Position numbers and translations under genes: made by a program
Shown here: positions 8,641 through 17,607 of the stretch, in pieces
Numbering within the stretch: the stretch's first letter is position 1
How the letters are laid out: the number at the start of each line of letters is the position of its first letter
The notes under the pieces: model-generated
The model's database searches: none
The model's input: the letters and a program-made list of their open reading frames with translations, nothing else
Told to the model about the DNA's origin: nothing
Source: Lachnospiraceae bacterium
GTDB lineage: Bacteria > Bacillota > Clostridia > Lachnospirales > Lachnospiraceae
Direction of reading: 5' to 3'
Assembly (NCBI GenBank): GCA_024691425.1
Contig: JAILNQ010000019.1
Location: forward strand, 1 to 64,000
Length of the DNA: 64,000 nt

Positions 8641-10020
8641 CTATCTGTAAACCCATCCTTTTTCGTAAAGGTTCTTGATCTTTGCCCCGTCAGATTTTGC
8701 GAAGCCGAGCGGGAATCTGTCTGCGCATATCATGACATATCCCCTGCCGGAGTATGATCTTCCCAGTGTCTCCCCTTTCAGATACCTGATGGCATCAGGA
8801 TCATCAGCTCCTAGCATAAGAACATTATCGAAGTCCTCCGCGCTCATTGAAAGCGCCAGTGCAGTATGCGGTGTGAATCCGCCTGATTTTGACATCTTCC
8901 CGATGCATGTACCTGTCCGGACATATCTTATGCTTTTGTCATATGTCTCATCAAAGCCAGGCGGCAGCATGTAAATGAAACCGTCTTTATTCGCAAGAAA
9001 TCTTCTGCTCTTGAAGCTTTCACAAAACTCTGCCAAAAAATGTGACGAGAAATCCTTAACGCTCTGGGGCAGTTCAATATATTCAACGCCTGAAACACGA
9101 AGTACAGGTGATTCACTTATCCGATCCTGCGATTTTTTCATAAGCGCTACAAAATGCCCGCCGCATCCCATGGTATGCGGAAACGCATGTGCGCATCCTT
9201 TTATTGAAGGTTCATCCGAGTATTTATCATACGGCCCGCAAAGGCCGTGTATCTTCTCGATTTCACTTACTTCTATGTCATCATGAGCTTTTGTAAATGA
9301 CAGTATTACCTGCTCATCCTCGATATCAGAGAATGTACATGTTGAATACATGATGCTTCCGCCGCCCTTCAGCATCCTGTACGCAAGCTCAAGAAGCCGC
9401 AGCTGAAGCGGCGCATAGTCTTCAGGTTTCTTTTTGGCATATGCTTCGATGAGGCTTCTGTCCTTCCTGAACATTCCTTCGCCAGAGCACGGTGCATCAA
9501 CAGCTATCTTATCGAACCTCTCAGGCCATAGTCTTGCAAGCTTTTCCGGATCCTCGCAGGTAACGTTGCAGTTTGTGCATCCGCTATGCTCAATATTTTT
9601 AACAAGAGCCATGGACCTTGAAAAGCTTATGTCATTGGATATGAGTGTTCTAACTCTCCCGGCTATCGCGGTTGATTTTCCGCCGGGTGCGGCGCACATA
9701 TCGAGCACGCTGTCGTTTTCATCAAGAGGAAATAAGGAGGCAGGAAGCATAGCAGACGCTTCCTGGATATAGAAAAGTCCCGCATGATAGTACGGATGCT
9801 TTGTCCATCCGTCTGCTTCATCGATGTAGAATCCCTCAGGGATGAAATCTATCGGCTCAATTGAAAAAGGGGCGATCCATTTGAATTCATCGACGGAAAT
9901 CTTTGAAGTGTTCACACGCAAAGACCCCCTGAGGGGAACCTCATACGAACTTATGAAGTCATCATATGAACCGCAAAGGAGCGATTTCATCGATTCTTTA
10001 AAATCTCCGGGAAGCTGCAT
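8641..10020 (-). CDS. RsmF/NOL1-NOP2-Sun type RNA cytosine-C5 methyltransferase
   Basis: 459 residues. The SAM site (LDMCAAPGGKST near 107) and both conserved cysteines (DAPCSGEGMFRKD near 176, MYSTCTFS near 225) identify an m5C RNA methyltransferase. The C-terminal about 150 residues (GFTPHTALAL, YVMICADRFPLGFAKSDG) match the RsmF-type substrate-recognition region. The most likely target is 16S rRNA. It lies one base downstream of pepD. Confidence 0.9.
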   Translation of the reverse strand: MQLPGDFKESMKSLLCGSYDDFISSYEVPLRGSLRVNTSKISVDEFKWIAPFSIEPIDFIPEGFYIDEADGWTKHPYYHAGLFYIQEASAMLPASLFPLDENDSVLDMCAAPGGKSTAIAGRVRTLISNDISFSRSMALVKNIEHSGCTNCNVTCEDPEKLARLWPERFDKIAVDAPCSGEGMFRKDRSLIEAYAKKKPEDYAPLQLRLLELAYRMLKGGGSIMYSTCTFSDIEDEQVILSFTKAHDDIEVSEIEKIHGLCGPYDKYSDEPSIKGCAHAFPHTMGCGGHFVALMKKSQDRISESPVLRVSGVEYIELPQSVKDFSSHFLAEFCESFKSRRFLANKDGFIYMLPPGFDETYDKSIRYVRTGTCIGKMSKSGGFTPHTALALSMSAEDFDNVLMLGADDPDAIRYLKGETLGRSYSGRGYVMICADRFPLGFAKSDGAKIKNLYEKGWVYR

Positions 10021-10021
10021 G

Positions 10022-11470
10022 TTAAATGGCCTTTAATATCTCAAGCAGATACTCGTACACCCTGGCTGCGCTTGAAACGCTGAGCCTCTCTTTCGGAGTA
10101 TGTATGTTGCTTATATCAGGACCGAAGGAAATGATGTCGATACCTTCGATCTTCTTGAAGAAAATTCCGCATTCCAGTCCCGCATGGAATCCCCGAAGTT
10201 TTGGATTTCTGCCGTAAATATGCTGGAATATGTCAAACGCAAGATCCCGCAGCTTTGAGGACTTCTCATATTCCCATGCTGGATAGTCGTATTCTTCAAT
10301 GTACTTTCCGCCTATTGTCTCCATGAGATACTCGATCTTATCAGCTAATGCCTCCTTTTCTGATTCTGCAAGGCTCCGCATATTTATGATCAGATTGAAT
10401 TCCTTTTCGTTAAGCTTCATTATCCCGCAGTTTAAGGAAGTACGCACAAGGCCTTCGTTCTTGCGGCTCATCTTGATTATTCCGTCCGGAACGGTATTCA
10501 GCAGAAATCCTATGCGGCGCATCGACTCATTTTCAAGGCACATGGCAGAGTCTTCACCCTTGTTCTCAGCATATATCATCATGTTCTCTTCAATGCCTTC
10601 GAATTCGTCGCAGATGATCCTTGAATACTTCTCAACTATGTTCTCAAGCGTATCAGAATCTTTTGCGTCTATTATGATCTCGGCCTTCGCCTCACGGGGG
10701 ATAGCCGAATCAGTAAGACCTCCGCCTATATACTTCAGAGAATACGGCACTTTCTTTGAAACAGTATGAAGAATACGGCCGAGCAGCAGATTCGCATTCC
10801 CGCGGCCTTTATCTATCTCCATTCCTGAGTGACCGCCTGCGAGACCGCATATAATGATATCATATGCAGTCCCCGAAACCTTTTCGTATTTAACAGGAAG
10901 CGAACACTTTACCCGTTTCCCGCCGGCCGAACATGTTATGATCTCGCCTTCTATTTCGTGATCGAGGTTGATCAGCATGCGGCCCTTCAGCTCGGAAGTA
11001 TCAAATGCCATGGCGCCTTTCATGCCATCTTCCTCATCAACGGTAAATAATGCTTCTATCCCGGGAAGATCGAGACTGTCATCATCAAGCAGCGAGAGCA
11101 TGTAAGCAACGGCGATTCCGTCATCAGCGCCGAGCGTGGTGCCTTTCGCATAAATAAAGTCATCAAGAAGGCAGAGCTTCAGAGGATCCTTGGAAAAATC
11201 ATGCCTTGCATCATAGTCATAGCTCTTCTCGCAGACCATATCCATGTGCCCCTGCAGTATGACATAAGGACTGTCCGGGCGTTTAGAAGGCTTTCTGATA
11301 AGAACATTCAGCTTTTCATCCTGCATGACGAAAAGACCGCGCTCCTTTGCAAAAGATACAACATAATCGCTGATCTTATTGCATTTTCCCGGTTGTCTCG
11401 GTATCCTTGAAATCTCCTCGAAATAATGAAATACACTTTCGGGCTTCAGCCCGGCAAGTACATCATTCAT
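10022..11470 (-). CDS. pepD: Aminoacyl-histidine dipeptidase (M20C, PepD)
   Basis: 482 residues, typical for PepD. It hydrolyses Xaa-His and other dipeptides in the cytoplasm. Dizinc ligands are visible in ILQGHMDMV (near 77), GADDGIA (near 116) and VDEEDGM (near 146); HSGMEIDKGRGNAN is the lid-domain His region. RBS GAGAGG precedes the ATG. It starts a five- or six-gene run that continues through recU; no strong promoter could be picked in the 50 bases upstream. Confidence 0.93.
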   Translation of the reverse strand: MNDVLAGLKPESVFHYFEEISRIPRQPGKCNKISDYVVSFAKERGLFVMQDEKLNVLIRKPSKRPDSPYVILQGHMDMVCEKSYDYDARHDFSKDPLKLCLLDDFIYAKGTTLGADDGIAVAYMLSLLDDDSLDLPGIEALFTVDEEDGMKGAMAFDTSELKGRMLINLDHEIEGEIITCSAGGKRVKCSLPVKYEKVSGTAYDIIICGLAGGHSGMEIDKGRGNANLLLGRILHTVSKKVPYSLKYIGGGLTDSAIPREAKAEIIIDAKDSDTLENIVEKYSRIICDEFEGIEENMMIYAENKGEDSAMCLENESMRRIGFLLNTVPDGIIKMSRKNEGLVRTSLNCGIMKLNEKEFNLIINMRSLAESEKEALADKIEYLMETIGGKYIEEYDYPAWEYEKSSKLRDLAFDIFQHIYGRNPKLRGFHAGLECGIFFKKIEGIDIISFGPDISNIHTPKERLSVSSAARVYEYLLEILKAI

Positions 11471-11521
11471 CTCATTTTCCTCTCATACATTTTTCAGATA
11501 GTTCGGTTGATGATATATAAA

Positions 11522-11548
11522 AAGCGGAACCTTTATGCGGTTCCGCTT
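11522..11548 (-). terminator. Terminator after the parE-parC-rsmD-coaD operon
   Basis: A perfect 10-bp stem (11522-11531 with 11539-11548) and a seven-base loop are followed on the minus strand by a T-rich tail (GCTTTTTATAT). It lies just after the stop of the coiled-coil protein and separates that operon from pepD. Confidence 0.9.
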
Positions 11549-11555
11549 CAATATG

Positions 11556-12197
11556 CTAGATAGGATCAACACCTTTGCCGCCGCCTTCTGTTTTGCCTCC
11601 CTTATTGCCTGCATCGGTAGGATATCCTTCCAATGCCGCTATATCATTTTCAAGTTCGACCTGCGGATAAAGCTGCGACCTGTCCTGCGCTATGATGTTC
11701 GCACATTCCCGGAGCCTTGCTATGAGGTCTCCGTATTTCGCATCCGCAGTACCTATCGCGTGATCAATGATGTTCTGAAGCGTTGCAAGCTGTCCGAATG
11801 TGTACTCCATTGCGGACTGTCTGATGTTGTTCGCTTCAACCGTAGCCATGTCGACTATCTGCTGTGCCTGGTCTGTTGCCTGTTTGACAACCTCGCCCGC
11901 CTGAGCATACGCCTGTTGCATGATCTCATTCTCATCAACCATCCTGACGGTTTCTGCCTGTGCGATATTCAGCATCGCATCGGCTTTGTCCCTCGCATCC
12001 TGAAGTATCCGCTCCTTGTTGCTGATGATCTTCTGATACTTCTTGATCTCTTCCGGAGTACGCATGCGCAGGTCGCGCAGAAGGTCATCCATCCGGTCTT
12101 TGTCAACGATGATGTTCGTTGATGAAAATGTCTGGTACTTGCATTCGGAAATAAATAATTCTATTTCGTCGATTACCTGTTCAATTCTGCTGCTCAT
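11556..12197 (-). CDS. Coiled-coil protein of the V-ATPase subunit H/DivIVA-like type
   Basis: 213 residues, mostly helical. From about 75 to 190 it is a long Ala/Gln/Glu-rich coiled coil (ERILQDARDKADAMLNIAQAET, AGEVVKQATDQAQQIVD), ending in a Gly-rich disordered tail. Such proteins are often found next to coaD in Clostridia and are loosely named ATPase or DivIVA-like proteins; no nucleotide-binding motif is present. A structural or division-related role is possible but not shown. It starts at the base after the coaD stop and ends the operon. Confidence 0.75.
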   Translation of the reverse strand: MSSRIEQVIDEIELFISECKYQTFSSTNIIVDKDRMDDLLRDLRMRTPEEIKKYQKIISNKERILQDARDKADAMLNIAQAETVRMVDENEIMQQAYAQAGEVVKQATDQAQQIVDMATVEANNIRQSAMEYTFGQLATLQNIIDHAIGTADAKYGDLIARLRECANIIAQDRSQLYPQVELENDIAALEGYPTDAGNKGGKTEGGGKGVDPI

Positions 12198-12695
12198 TTA
12201 CACTCTCCTGTTACATTCAATGCCGAATTTTTCATATGTAAGCTTTTCAACAAGCGGCGGTACGAACTTGGCGATATCGCCGCCGTAACTCGCTACTTCC
12301 CTTACAGTTGAGCTTGAAAGATATGCATATTTCAACGAAGTCGTAAGAAAAACAGTATCAACGCCTTTGTTCAGCACGTTGTTCGTCTGCGCCAGCTGGA
12401 GTTCATACTCAAAATCTGTTACGGCCCGAAGTCCCCTGACTATAACGTTAGCATTGTTAGCCACCGCAAAATCAACAAGCAGGCCCTCATAGCTGACGAT
12501 CCTGATATTCGGCAGATCATGCAGAACTTCATTTAATATATTAACACGTTCATCTACAGAAAACAACGGAGTTTTAGCCTTGTTGCACAGAACCGCGACA
12601 ATAAGTTCATCAAAAATTTCTGATGCCCTTTTGATAATATCAATATGGCCATAGGTTACAGGGTCAAAACTTCCGGGATAAATAGCTCTTTTCAT
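12198..12695 (-). CDS. coaD: Phosphopantetheine adenylyltransferase
   Basis: 165 residues from the chosen ATG ([12 protein letters not shown]), placed after RBS GGAGG; a longer in-frame start at 12731 would add 12 residues that overlap rsmD and do not match the family. The enzyme makes dephospho-CoA from phosphopantetheine and ATP. The nucleotidyltransferase motif SFDPVTYGH (near 9-17) and the C-terminal SSSTVREVA motif are present. It follows rsmD directly, the standard rsmD-coaD pair. Confidence 0.95.
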   Translation of the reverse strand: MKRAIYPGSFDPVTYGHIDIIKRASEIFDELIVAVLCNKAKTPLFSVDERVNILNEVLHDLPNIRIVSYEGLLVDFAVANNANVIVRGLRAVTDFEYELQLAQTNNVLNKGVDTVFLTTSLKYAYLSSSTVREVASYGGDIAKFVPPLVEKLTYEKFGIECNRRV

Positions 12696-12696
12696 A

Positions 12697-13260
12697 TCAT
12701 TCCTCCGATGAAGAAAGCCGCAGGAAAACATGCTTGTTGTTCTTGTATTCCTTTATGCGTGCCACCGTAAATCCAAGTCCTGCCGCGAAAGCAAAGTCCG
12801 TATCTTCTGCAGCTTCAATAATGATAAGTGTATCCTCATTAATTATATCAAGCCTTGTCAGTATTGAAAGGACCTGTTTTTCAAACCCGCTGTCATAAGG
12901 AGGGTCCATGAAAATGATATCATAGCATTCCAAAGGATGAAGATTATAAAGCGATGTCAGCACATCATGCGCGAGCACCAGAGATTTATCTGTAAAATGC
13001 GTCGTCTCAAGATTCTTTTTTATGCAGTTTACTGCTTCCTTATCCTTCTCAATGAATGTGCAGCTTTTTGCGCCGCGCGACAGTGCTTCTATCCCGATCC
13101 CGCCGCTTCCTGCGAAAAGATCGAGAAAAGATGCGTCATAAAGTTCGGGCGCAAGAATATTGAAAAGCGTTTCCTTGACTTTGTCTCTCGTAGGCCTTGT
13201 GGCCATTCCTTTTGGTGCCAGAAGCTTAAGCCGTCTGGCAGATCCTGCAATAACTCTCAT
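12697..13260 (-). CDS. rsmD: 16S rRNA (guanine-966-N2)-methyltransferase
   Basis: 187 residues. It methylates G966 of 16S rRNA. The opening [13 protein letters not shown], the motif RPT[12 protein letters not shown], the SAM site [19 protein letters not shown] (near 42) and the catalytic DPPY (near 122) identify it. The gene lies three bases after parC and one base before the chosen coaD start. Confidence 0.95.
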   Translation of the reverse strand: MRVIAGSARRLKLLAPKGMATRPTRDKVKETLFNILAPELYDASFLDLFAGSGGIGIEALSRGAKSCTFIEKDKEAVNCIKKNLETTHFTDKSLVLAHDVLTSLYNLHPLECYDIIFMDPPYDSGFEKQVLSILTRLDIINEDTLIIIEAAEDTDFAFAAGLGFTVARIKEYKNNKHVFLRLSSSEE

Positions 13261-13263
13261 AGA

Positions 13264-15528
13264 TCAACCCCGAAGCTTGCTTCCCTTTGTGTCCCTGCCG
13301 GCAGTCCGAAGCCTTGAAAGAAGGACATCACGGTTACCGACCTTGACCATTGTATCGTCTTCCTCGAAAAGGTAATATACATGCTCAACTTTATCCGCTC
13401 CAGTGAGCTTGATCGCACGGACGCCTATCGCGCCCTTTTTCTTCTCCGGTATCTCATCAAGCTGGAATTTCAGGAATATATCGAATTCCGTCTGAAGAAC
13501 TACATATTTCTGATCGGTCACGGGGAATACGTTGATCAGTTCATCGCCATCAAGAAGCGATGTAGCGGCAACCGTTCTCTTGATCACATCAAATTCCGTA
13601 CCGTAAACCTGCTTGAACATGCCCTTCTTCGTTCCGAACATGAGCTTCTGCATTACAAGCTCGGTCATCGGAAGAACGTAAACTATAGTTTCATCGGCCG
13701 AATTGAAATTACTCACATTATCGATCGGAATGCCTTTATCACGGAGCTTTCCGAACGGCAGATCCGATACTTTAATGGAATGCATGACACCCCTGTTGGT
13801 GAACACGCATATCCTGCTCGTATTCAGTGTGGTGAATCTTGTAGGGAATTCTGCTTCTATCGTATCACGGTTCCGCTCAAAAGTCGGAACATCGACAGTC
13901 TTGGCGTATCCGAAGCGGTCCATAAGGAACACAACATCCATTTCCTCTATCTTCTTCTCTTCATAAACTGCCTCATCCGAGTTTTCAATGACGGTACGGC
14001 GGCTTCTGCCGTACATTTTCTTTATCGCATCGAGCTCCTTCATGATCACGGAATCCATCTTGGAAGATTTCGTCAGTATTTCCTTATATTCCGCTATATC
14101 CTTAAGAGTCTTCTCATGCTCTGCGATAAGAGCTTCCATTTCAAGACCTATGAGCTTATAGAGCCTCATCTCAAGTATCGCAGATGCCTGACGCTCGGTA
14201 AAACGGAGCTGGGAGGCGACTTTCTCAGTAATTCTAGACTTGAACTTAATGCCAGAAGTTGTGCCTTCCATAAGACATGCTTTTGCCATCTTGACATCCT
14301 TCGAACCTCGAAGGATCTCGATGATGACATCAATGACATCTACTGCCTTTATGAGACCTTCCTGTATCTCTTTCTTATCAAGCTCCCTCTGAAGAAGCGT
14401 CTTGTATTTCCTTGTAGCGAGCTCGCGAAGGAATTTGACATGATGTGAAATGATCGCGCGCAGTCCTAAAACTTCGGGCCTTCCGTCACAGATAGCGAGC
14501 ATGTTGACGCCGAAAGTATCCTCGAGCCTCGTCTTTTTAAGAAGCATGTTTCGGACATTCTCTACGTCAGCATCTTTTTTAAGTTCAATGACAATGCGGA
14601 TCCCCTCTTTGCTCGACTGGTTTGATATATCAGCTATATCATTCGTTTTCTTTGCATCGATGAGCGCAACTATATCGAGAAGGAACTTCGCAATATTGGC
14701 GCCGATCATAGGATATGGTATCTCAGTAACAACAAGTGAAGTCTTTCCGCCTTTTCCGACCTCAATTTCAACCTTTCCACGGATCTTGATCTTACCGGTT
14801 CCGGTCTCATATATCTCGAGAAGCTCATCTTTGTTCGTGACTATCCCGCCTGTCGGAAAATCAGGCCCGGGCATGATCTCAAGGAGCTCCTCGGTAGTAA
14901 TATTACTGTTCTTCATGAAAGCCTTTTCAGCGTCTATTACTTCGCATAGGTTGTGAGGCGGCATGCTCGTTGCCATACCGACCGCTATGCCTTCAGAACC
15001 GTTCACAAGAAGGTTTGGGAACTTGGCAGGAAGAACGACAGGTTCTTTGCCGGTCTCATCATAATTCGGCATGAAATCGACAACATCCTTATCGAGATCG
15101 GAAAGCATCTCTTCCTGCGATATCCTGCACAGCCTTGCTTCCGTATATCTCATGGCGGCCGCGCCGTCACCTTCGATAGATCCGAAATTGCCATGGCCGT
15201 CAACTAATGCCATTCCTTTCTTGAATTCCTGGCTCATTACGACAAGACAGTCATATATAGAACTGTCGCCGTGAGGATGGTATTTACCCATCGTATCGCC
15301 TACTATACGGGCTGACTTGAGATGCGGTCTGTCATATCTGTTGTTGAGCTCGTACATATCATAGAGCGTTCTTCTCTGAACGGGTTTGAGTCCGTCGCGA
15401 ACGTCCGGAAGCGCTCTTGATATAATGACGCTCATTGCATAGTCGATGTATGACTTCTGCATCACTTCAGAGTATTCGGTTTTGATAATAGTCTCTTCTA
15501 TAGGCTCTTTTACTGCTTTTCTGGCCAT
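13264..15528 (-). CDS. parC: DNA topoisomerase IV subunit A (GyrA/ParC family)
   Basis: 754 residues. The breakage-reunion domain has the catalytic Tyr128 in AMRYTEAR, the quinolone-region motif KYHPHGDSS (wild-type Ser), and the QRRTLYDM region. The C-terminal beta-propeller has only a degenerate gyrase box ([12 protein letters not shown]), which favours ParC over GyrA, but the two cannot be fully separated without a tree. It forms the ATP-dependent type II topoisomerase with ParE encoded 26 bases upstream and should decatenate chromosomes. Confidence 0.88.
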   Translation of the reverse strand: MARKAVKEPIEETIIKTEYSEVMQKSYIDYAMSVIISRALPDVRDGLKPVQRRTLYDMYELNNRYDRPHLKSARIVGDTMGKYHPHGDSSIYDCLVVMSQEFKKGMALVDGHGNFGSIEGDGAAAMRYTEARLCRISQEEMLSDLDKDVVDFMPNYDETGKEPVVLPAKFPNLLVNGSEGIAVGMATSMPPHNLCEVIDAEKAFMKNSNITTEELLEIMPGPDFPTGGIVTNKDELLEIYETGTGKIKIRGKVEIEVGKGGKTSLVVTEIPYPMIGANIAKFLLDIVALIDAKKTNDIADISNQSSKEGIRIVIELKKDADVENVRNMLLKKTRLEDTFGVNMLAICDGRPEVLGLRAIISHHVKFLRELATRKYKTLLQRELDKKEIQEGLIKAVDVIDVIIEILRGSKDVKMAKACLMEGTTSGIKFKSRITEKVASQLRFTERQASAILEMRLYKLIGLEMEALIAEHEKTLKDIAEYKEILTKSSKMDSVIMKELDAIKKMYGRSRRTVIENSDEAVYEEKKIEEMDVVFLMDRFGYAKTVDVPTFERNRDTIEAEFPTRFTTLNTSRICVFTNRGVMHSIKVSDLPFGKLRDKGIPIDNVSNFNSADETIVYVLPMTELVMQKLMFGTKKGMFKQVYGTEFDVIKRTVAATSLLDGDELINVFPVTDQKYVVLQTEFDIFLKFQLDEIPEKKKGAIGVRAIKLTGADKVEHVYYLFEEDDTMVKVGNRDVLLSRLRTAGRDTKGSKLRG

Positions 15529-15554
15529 TTTCTGCTCACTTTCGGTTATTCTTA

Positions 15555-17477
15555 TCAGTAATCAAGTGCTGCTTCCTGCGCATGCCTGTATATGAAATCC
15601 TTACGGGGCGCAACGTCGGTACCCATCAGCATCTCAGTAGTGTTGCTCGCAAGTCTCGCATCCTCTATCTCAACTAATTTCAGTCTTCTTGCGGCCGGGT
15701 CAAGCGTCGTCTCCCAGAGCTGCTGGGCATCCATCTCACCAAGACCTTTATACCGCTGCAGTTTGAAATTGGTGTGATCCTTCCTGTATGCGGCAAGTGC
15801 CTTATCGTCATACAGATACTCTTCCTGTCCCTTGGACGGCATTGCCTTATAAAGCGGAGGCATAGCGATGTAAACGTGTCCTTCATATATGAGCTCGGGC
15901 ATGAAACGGTAGAACAGCGTCAGCAGCAGAGTTGAAATATGCGCGCCGTCGACATCAGCGTCTGCCATTATTATGATCTTGTCATACCGAAGCTTTGATA
16001 TGTCAAAGTCATTGCCGTAACCTTCAGAAAAACCGCATCCGAACGCATTGATCATTGTTTTTATCTCGGCATTGGCGAGCACCTTGTCTATGCTTGCCTT
16101 TTCAACGTTCAATATCTTTCCCCTGATAGGAAGTATTGCCTGGTAATTCCTGTTTCTTGCGGTTTTCGCGCTGCCGCCGGCCGAATCACCCTCGACTATG
16201 AATATCTCGCATTTCTTCGGATCGCGGCTCTCACAGTTAGCAAGCTTACCGTTCGAATCGAACGAGTATTTCTGCTTCGTGAGCATGTTGGTCTTGGCTT
16301 TTTCTTCGCTCTTCCTGATTTTCGCCGCTTTCTCGGCGCATGCAAGAACAGCCTTAAGCTCATCAAGATTCCTGTCAAAATAATGCGGAAGCTCATCCCC
16401 TGTTACTTTTGAGACTGCCTTTGCGGCATCCTGGTTATCAAGTTTCGTCTTCGTCTGTCCTTCAAATCTGGGATCGGGATGCTTTATCGACACAATGGCA
16501 GTCATGCCGTTTCTTATGTCCGCACCTGTGAAGTTCTGGTCCTTATCTTTAAGGATTCCGAGCTCACGCGCATAATTATTCATCACGTTCGTGAACATCG
16601 ATTTGAAGCCGGTAAGATGCGTACCGCCTTCGGAATTGTATATGTTGTTGCAGAATCCGAGAACATTCTCATGGAATTCATTGACATACTGGAAAGCGAT
16701 CTCGATGTTGATGCCGTCGCATGTGCCGGAGAAATAGACAGGCTGGCATACTGCCTCCTTATGCTGGTCAAGGTCATTGACAAACCCTATGATGCCCTCA
16801 GGCTCGTGGAATTCAATCTTCTCATGAGGTATGACTCTCTTATCACAGTAGTATATTGTAAGCTCAGGATTTAAATATGCGGTCTCGTGGAGCCTGGACT
16901 TGATATCCTCTTCGCGGAATCGCGTCTTCTCGAAAATCTCACCGTCAGGCATGAAATTGATCTTCGTACCAGTGCTCCTGCACTTTCCTATTACAGGAAG
17001 CAGGCCCTTTTCGAGCTCGATAACGGGGATGCCCCTTGCATATCTGTCATGATAAATATTGCCGTCACGGCGCACTTCTATATCAAGGTATTCGGACAGA
17101 GCATTGACAACCGATGAACCTACACCGTGAAGTCCGCCGCTCGTCTTATACACTTCATTGCCGAATTTACCGCCAGCATGCAGTGTCGTAAAAACAACTC
17201 TTTCAGCGCTGACGCCTTTTTCCTTATGCATATCAACAGGAATGCCGCGCCCGTTGTCTTCTATTGTTGCCGATCCGTCATTTTCCAATGTCACCCAGAT
17301 GCTGCTGCACGATCCGGCAAGATGTTCATCTACGGAATTATCTACGATCTCATAGATCAGATGGTTAAGACCTTTTGTCGTGGTGCTTCCGATGTACATG
17401 CCCGGACGCGCCCTGACAGGATCCAACCCTTCAAGGACTGTGATGCTTTTTGCATCATAATTTGATTTAGGACTCAT
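15555..17477 (-). CDS. parE: DNA topoisomerase IV subunit B (GyrB/ParE family)
   Basis: 640 residues, usual for ParE. A GHKL ATPase domain (EIVDNSVDEHLAG near 42, EDNGRGIPVD near 74, TSGGLHGVGSSVVNALS near 112), a transducer domain, and the TOPRIM region (IVEGDSAGGSAK near 430, DADVDGAHI near 507) are present. RBS AAGGGG precedes the ATG. It heads the operon parE-parC-rsmD-coaD-coiled coil. This topoisomerase pair lies between recG and rsmD. Confidence 0.9.
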   Translation of the reverse strand: MSPKSNYDAKSITVLEGLDPVRARPGMYIGSTTTKGLNHLIYEIVDNSVDEHLAGSCSSIWVTLENDGSATIEDNGRGIPVDMHKEKGVSAERVVFTTLHAGGKFGNEVYKTSGGLHGVGSSVVNALSEYLDIEVRRDGNIYHDRYARGIPVIELEKGLLPVIGKCRSTGTKINFMPDGEIFEKTRFREEDIKSRLHETAYLNPELTIYYCDKRVIPHEKIEFHEPEGIIGFVNDLDQHKEAVCQPVYFSGTCDGINIEIAFQYVNEFHENVLGFCNNIYNSEGGTHLTGFKSMFTNVMNNYARELGILKDKDQNFTGADIRNGMTAIVSIKHPDPRFEGQTKTKLDNQDAAKAVSKVTGDELPHYFDRNLDELKAVLACAEKAAKIRKSEEKAKTNMLTKQKYSFDSNGKLANCESRDPKKCEIFIVEGDSAGGSAKTARNRNYQAILPIRGKILNVEKASIDKVLANAEIKTMINAFGCGFSEGYGNDFDISKLRYDKIIIMADADVDGAHISTLLLTLFYRFMPELIYEGHVYIAMPPLYKAMPSKGQEEYLYDDKALAAYRKDHTNFKLQRYKGLGEMDAQQLWETTLDPAARRLKLVEIEDARLASNTTEMLMGTDVAPRKDFIYRHAQEAALDY

Positions 17478-17522
17478 AAAACACCCCTTAATACATTAAA
17501 TACATATATTCCCACCCTCAAG

Positions 17523-17550
17523 ATTATACCACAAAACAGCGTCATTTCAA
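17523..17550 (-). promoter_or_regulatory. parE operon promoter
   Basis: Minus-strand TTGAAA (17545-17550), a 16-base spacer and an extended -10 TGGTATAAT (TATAAT at 17523-17528). This fits a strong vegetative promoter about 45 bases before the parE start. The upstream flank carries the 16-bp inverted repeat listed separately. Confidence 0.8.
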
Positions 17551-17558
17551 GAAGAAAA

Positions 17559-17603
17559 CACAATAAATTGTGCCGATTCACCCATTGGGTACAATTTATT
17601 GTG
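17559..17603 (-). terminator. AT-rich inverted repeat between recG and parE, probable recG terminator
   Basis: Arms 17559-17574 and 17588-17603 pair over 16 bp with one wobble around a 13-base loop. On the minus strand the repeat is followed by TTTTCTTCTT, so it can act as a terminator for the asp23-fakA-recG operon. Each arm is itself close to palindromic (CACAAT-AA-ATTGTG and TACAAT-TT-ATTGTG), so the site could also be a pair of operators for the parE promoter just downstream. Confidence 0.6.
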
Positions 17604-17607
17604 CATC

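Noticed and set aside
13381-14448. A 355-codon open frame on the plus strand inside parC
   Set aside because: It is antisense to a clear topoisomerase gene, has no RBS or family features, and follows from the codon bias of the real gene.
13264-17477. The gyrase pair gyrA-gyrB
   Set aside because: The gyrase box is degenerate and the A subunit is short; topoisomerase IV is preferred, although a tree would be needed to be certain.
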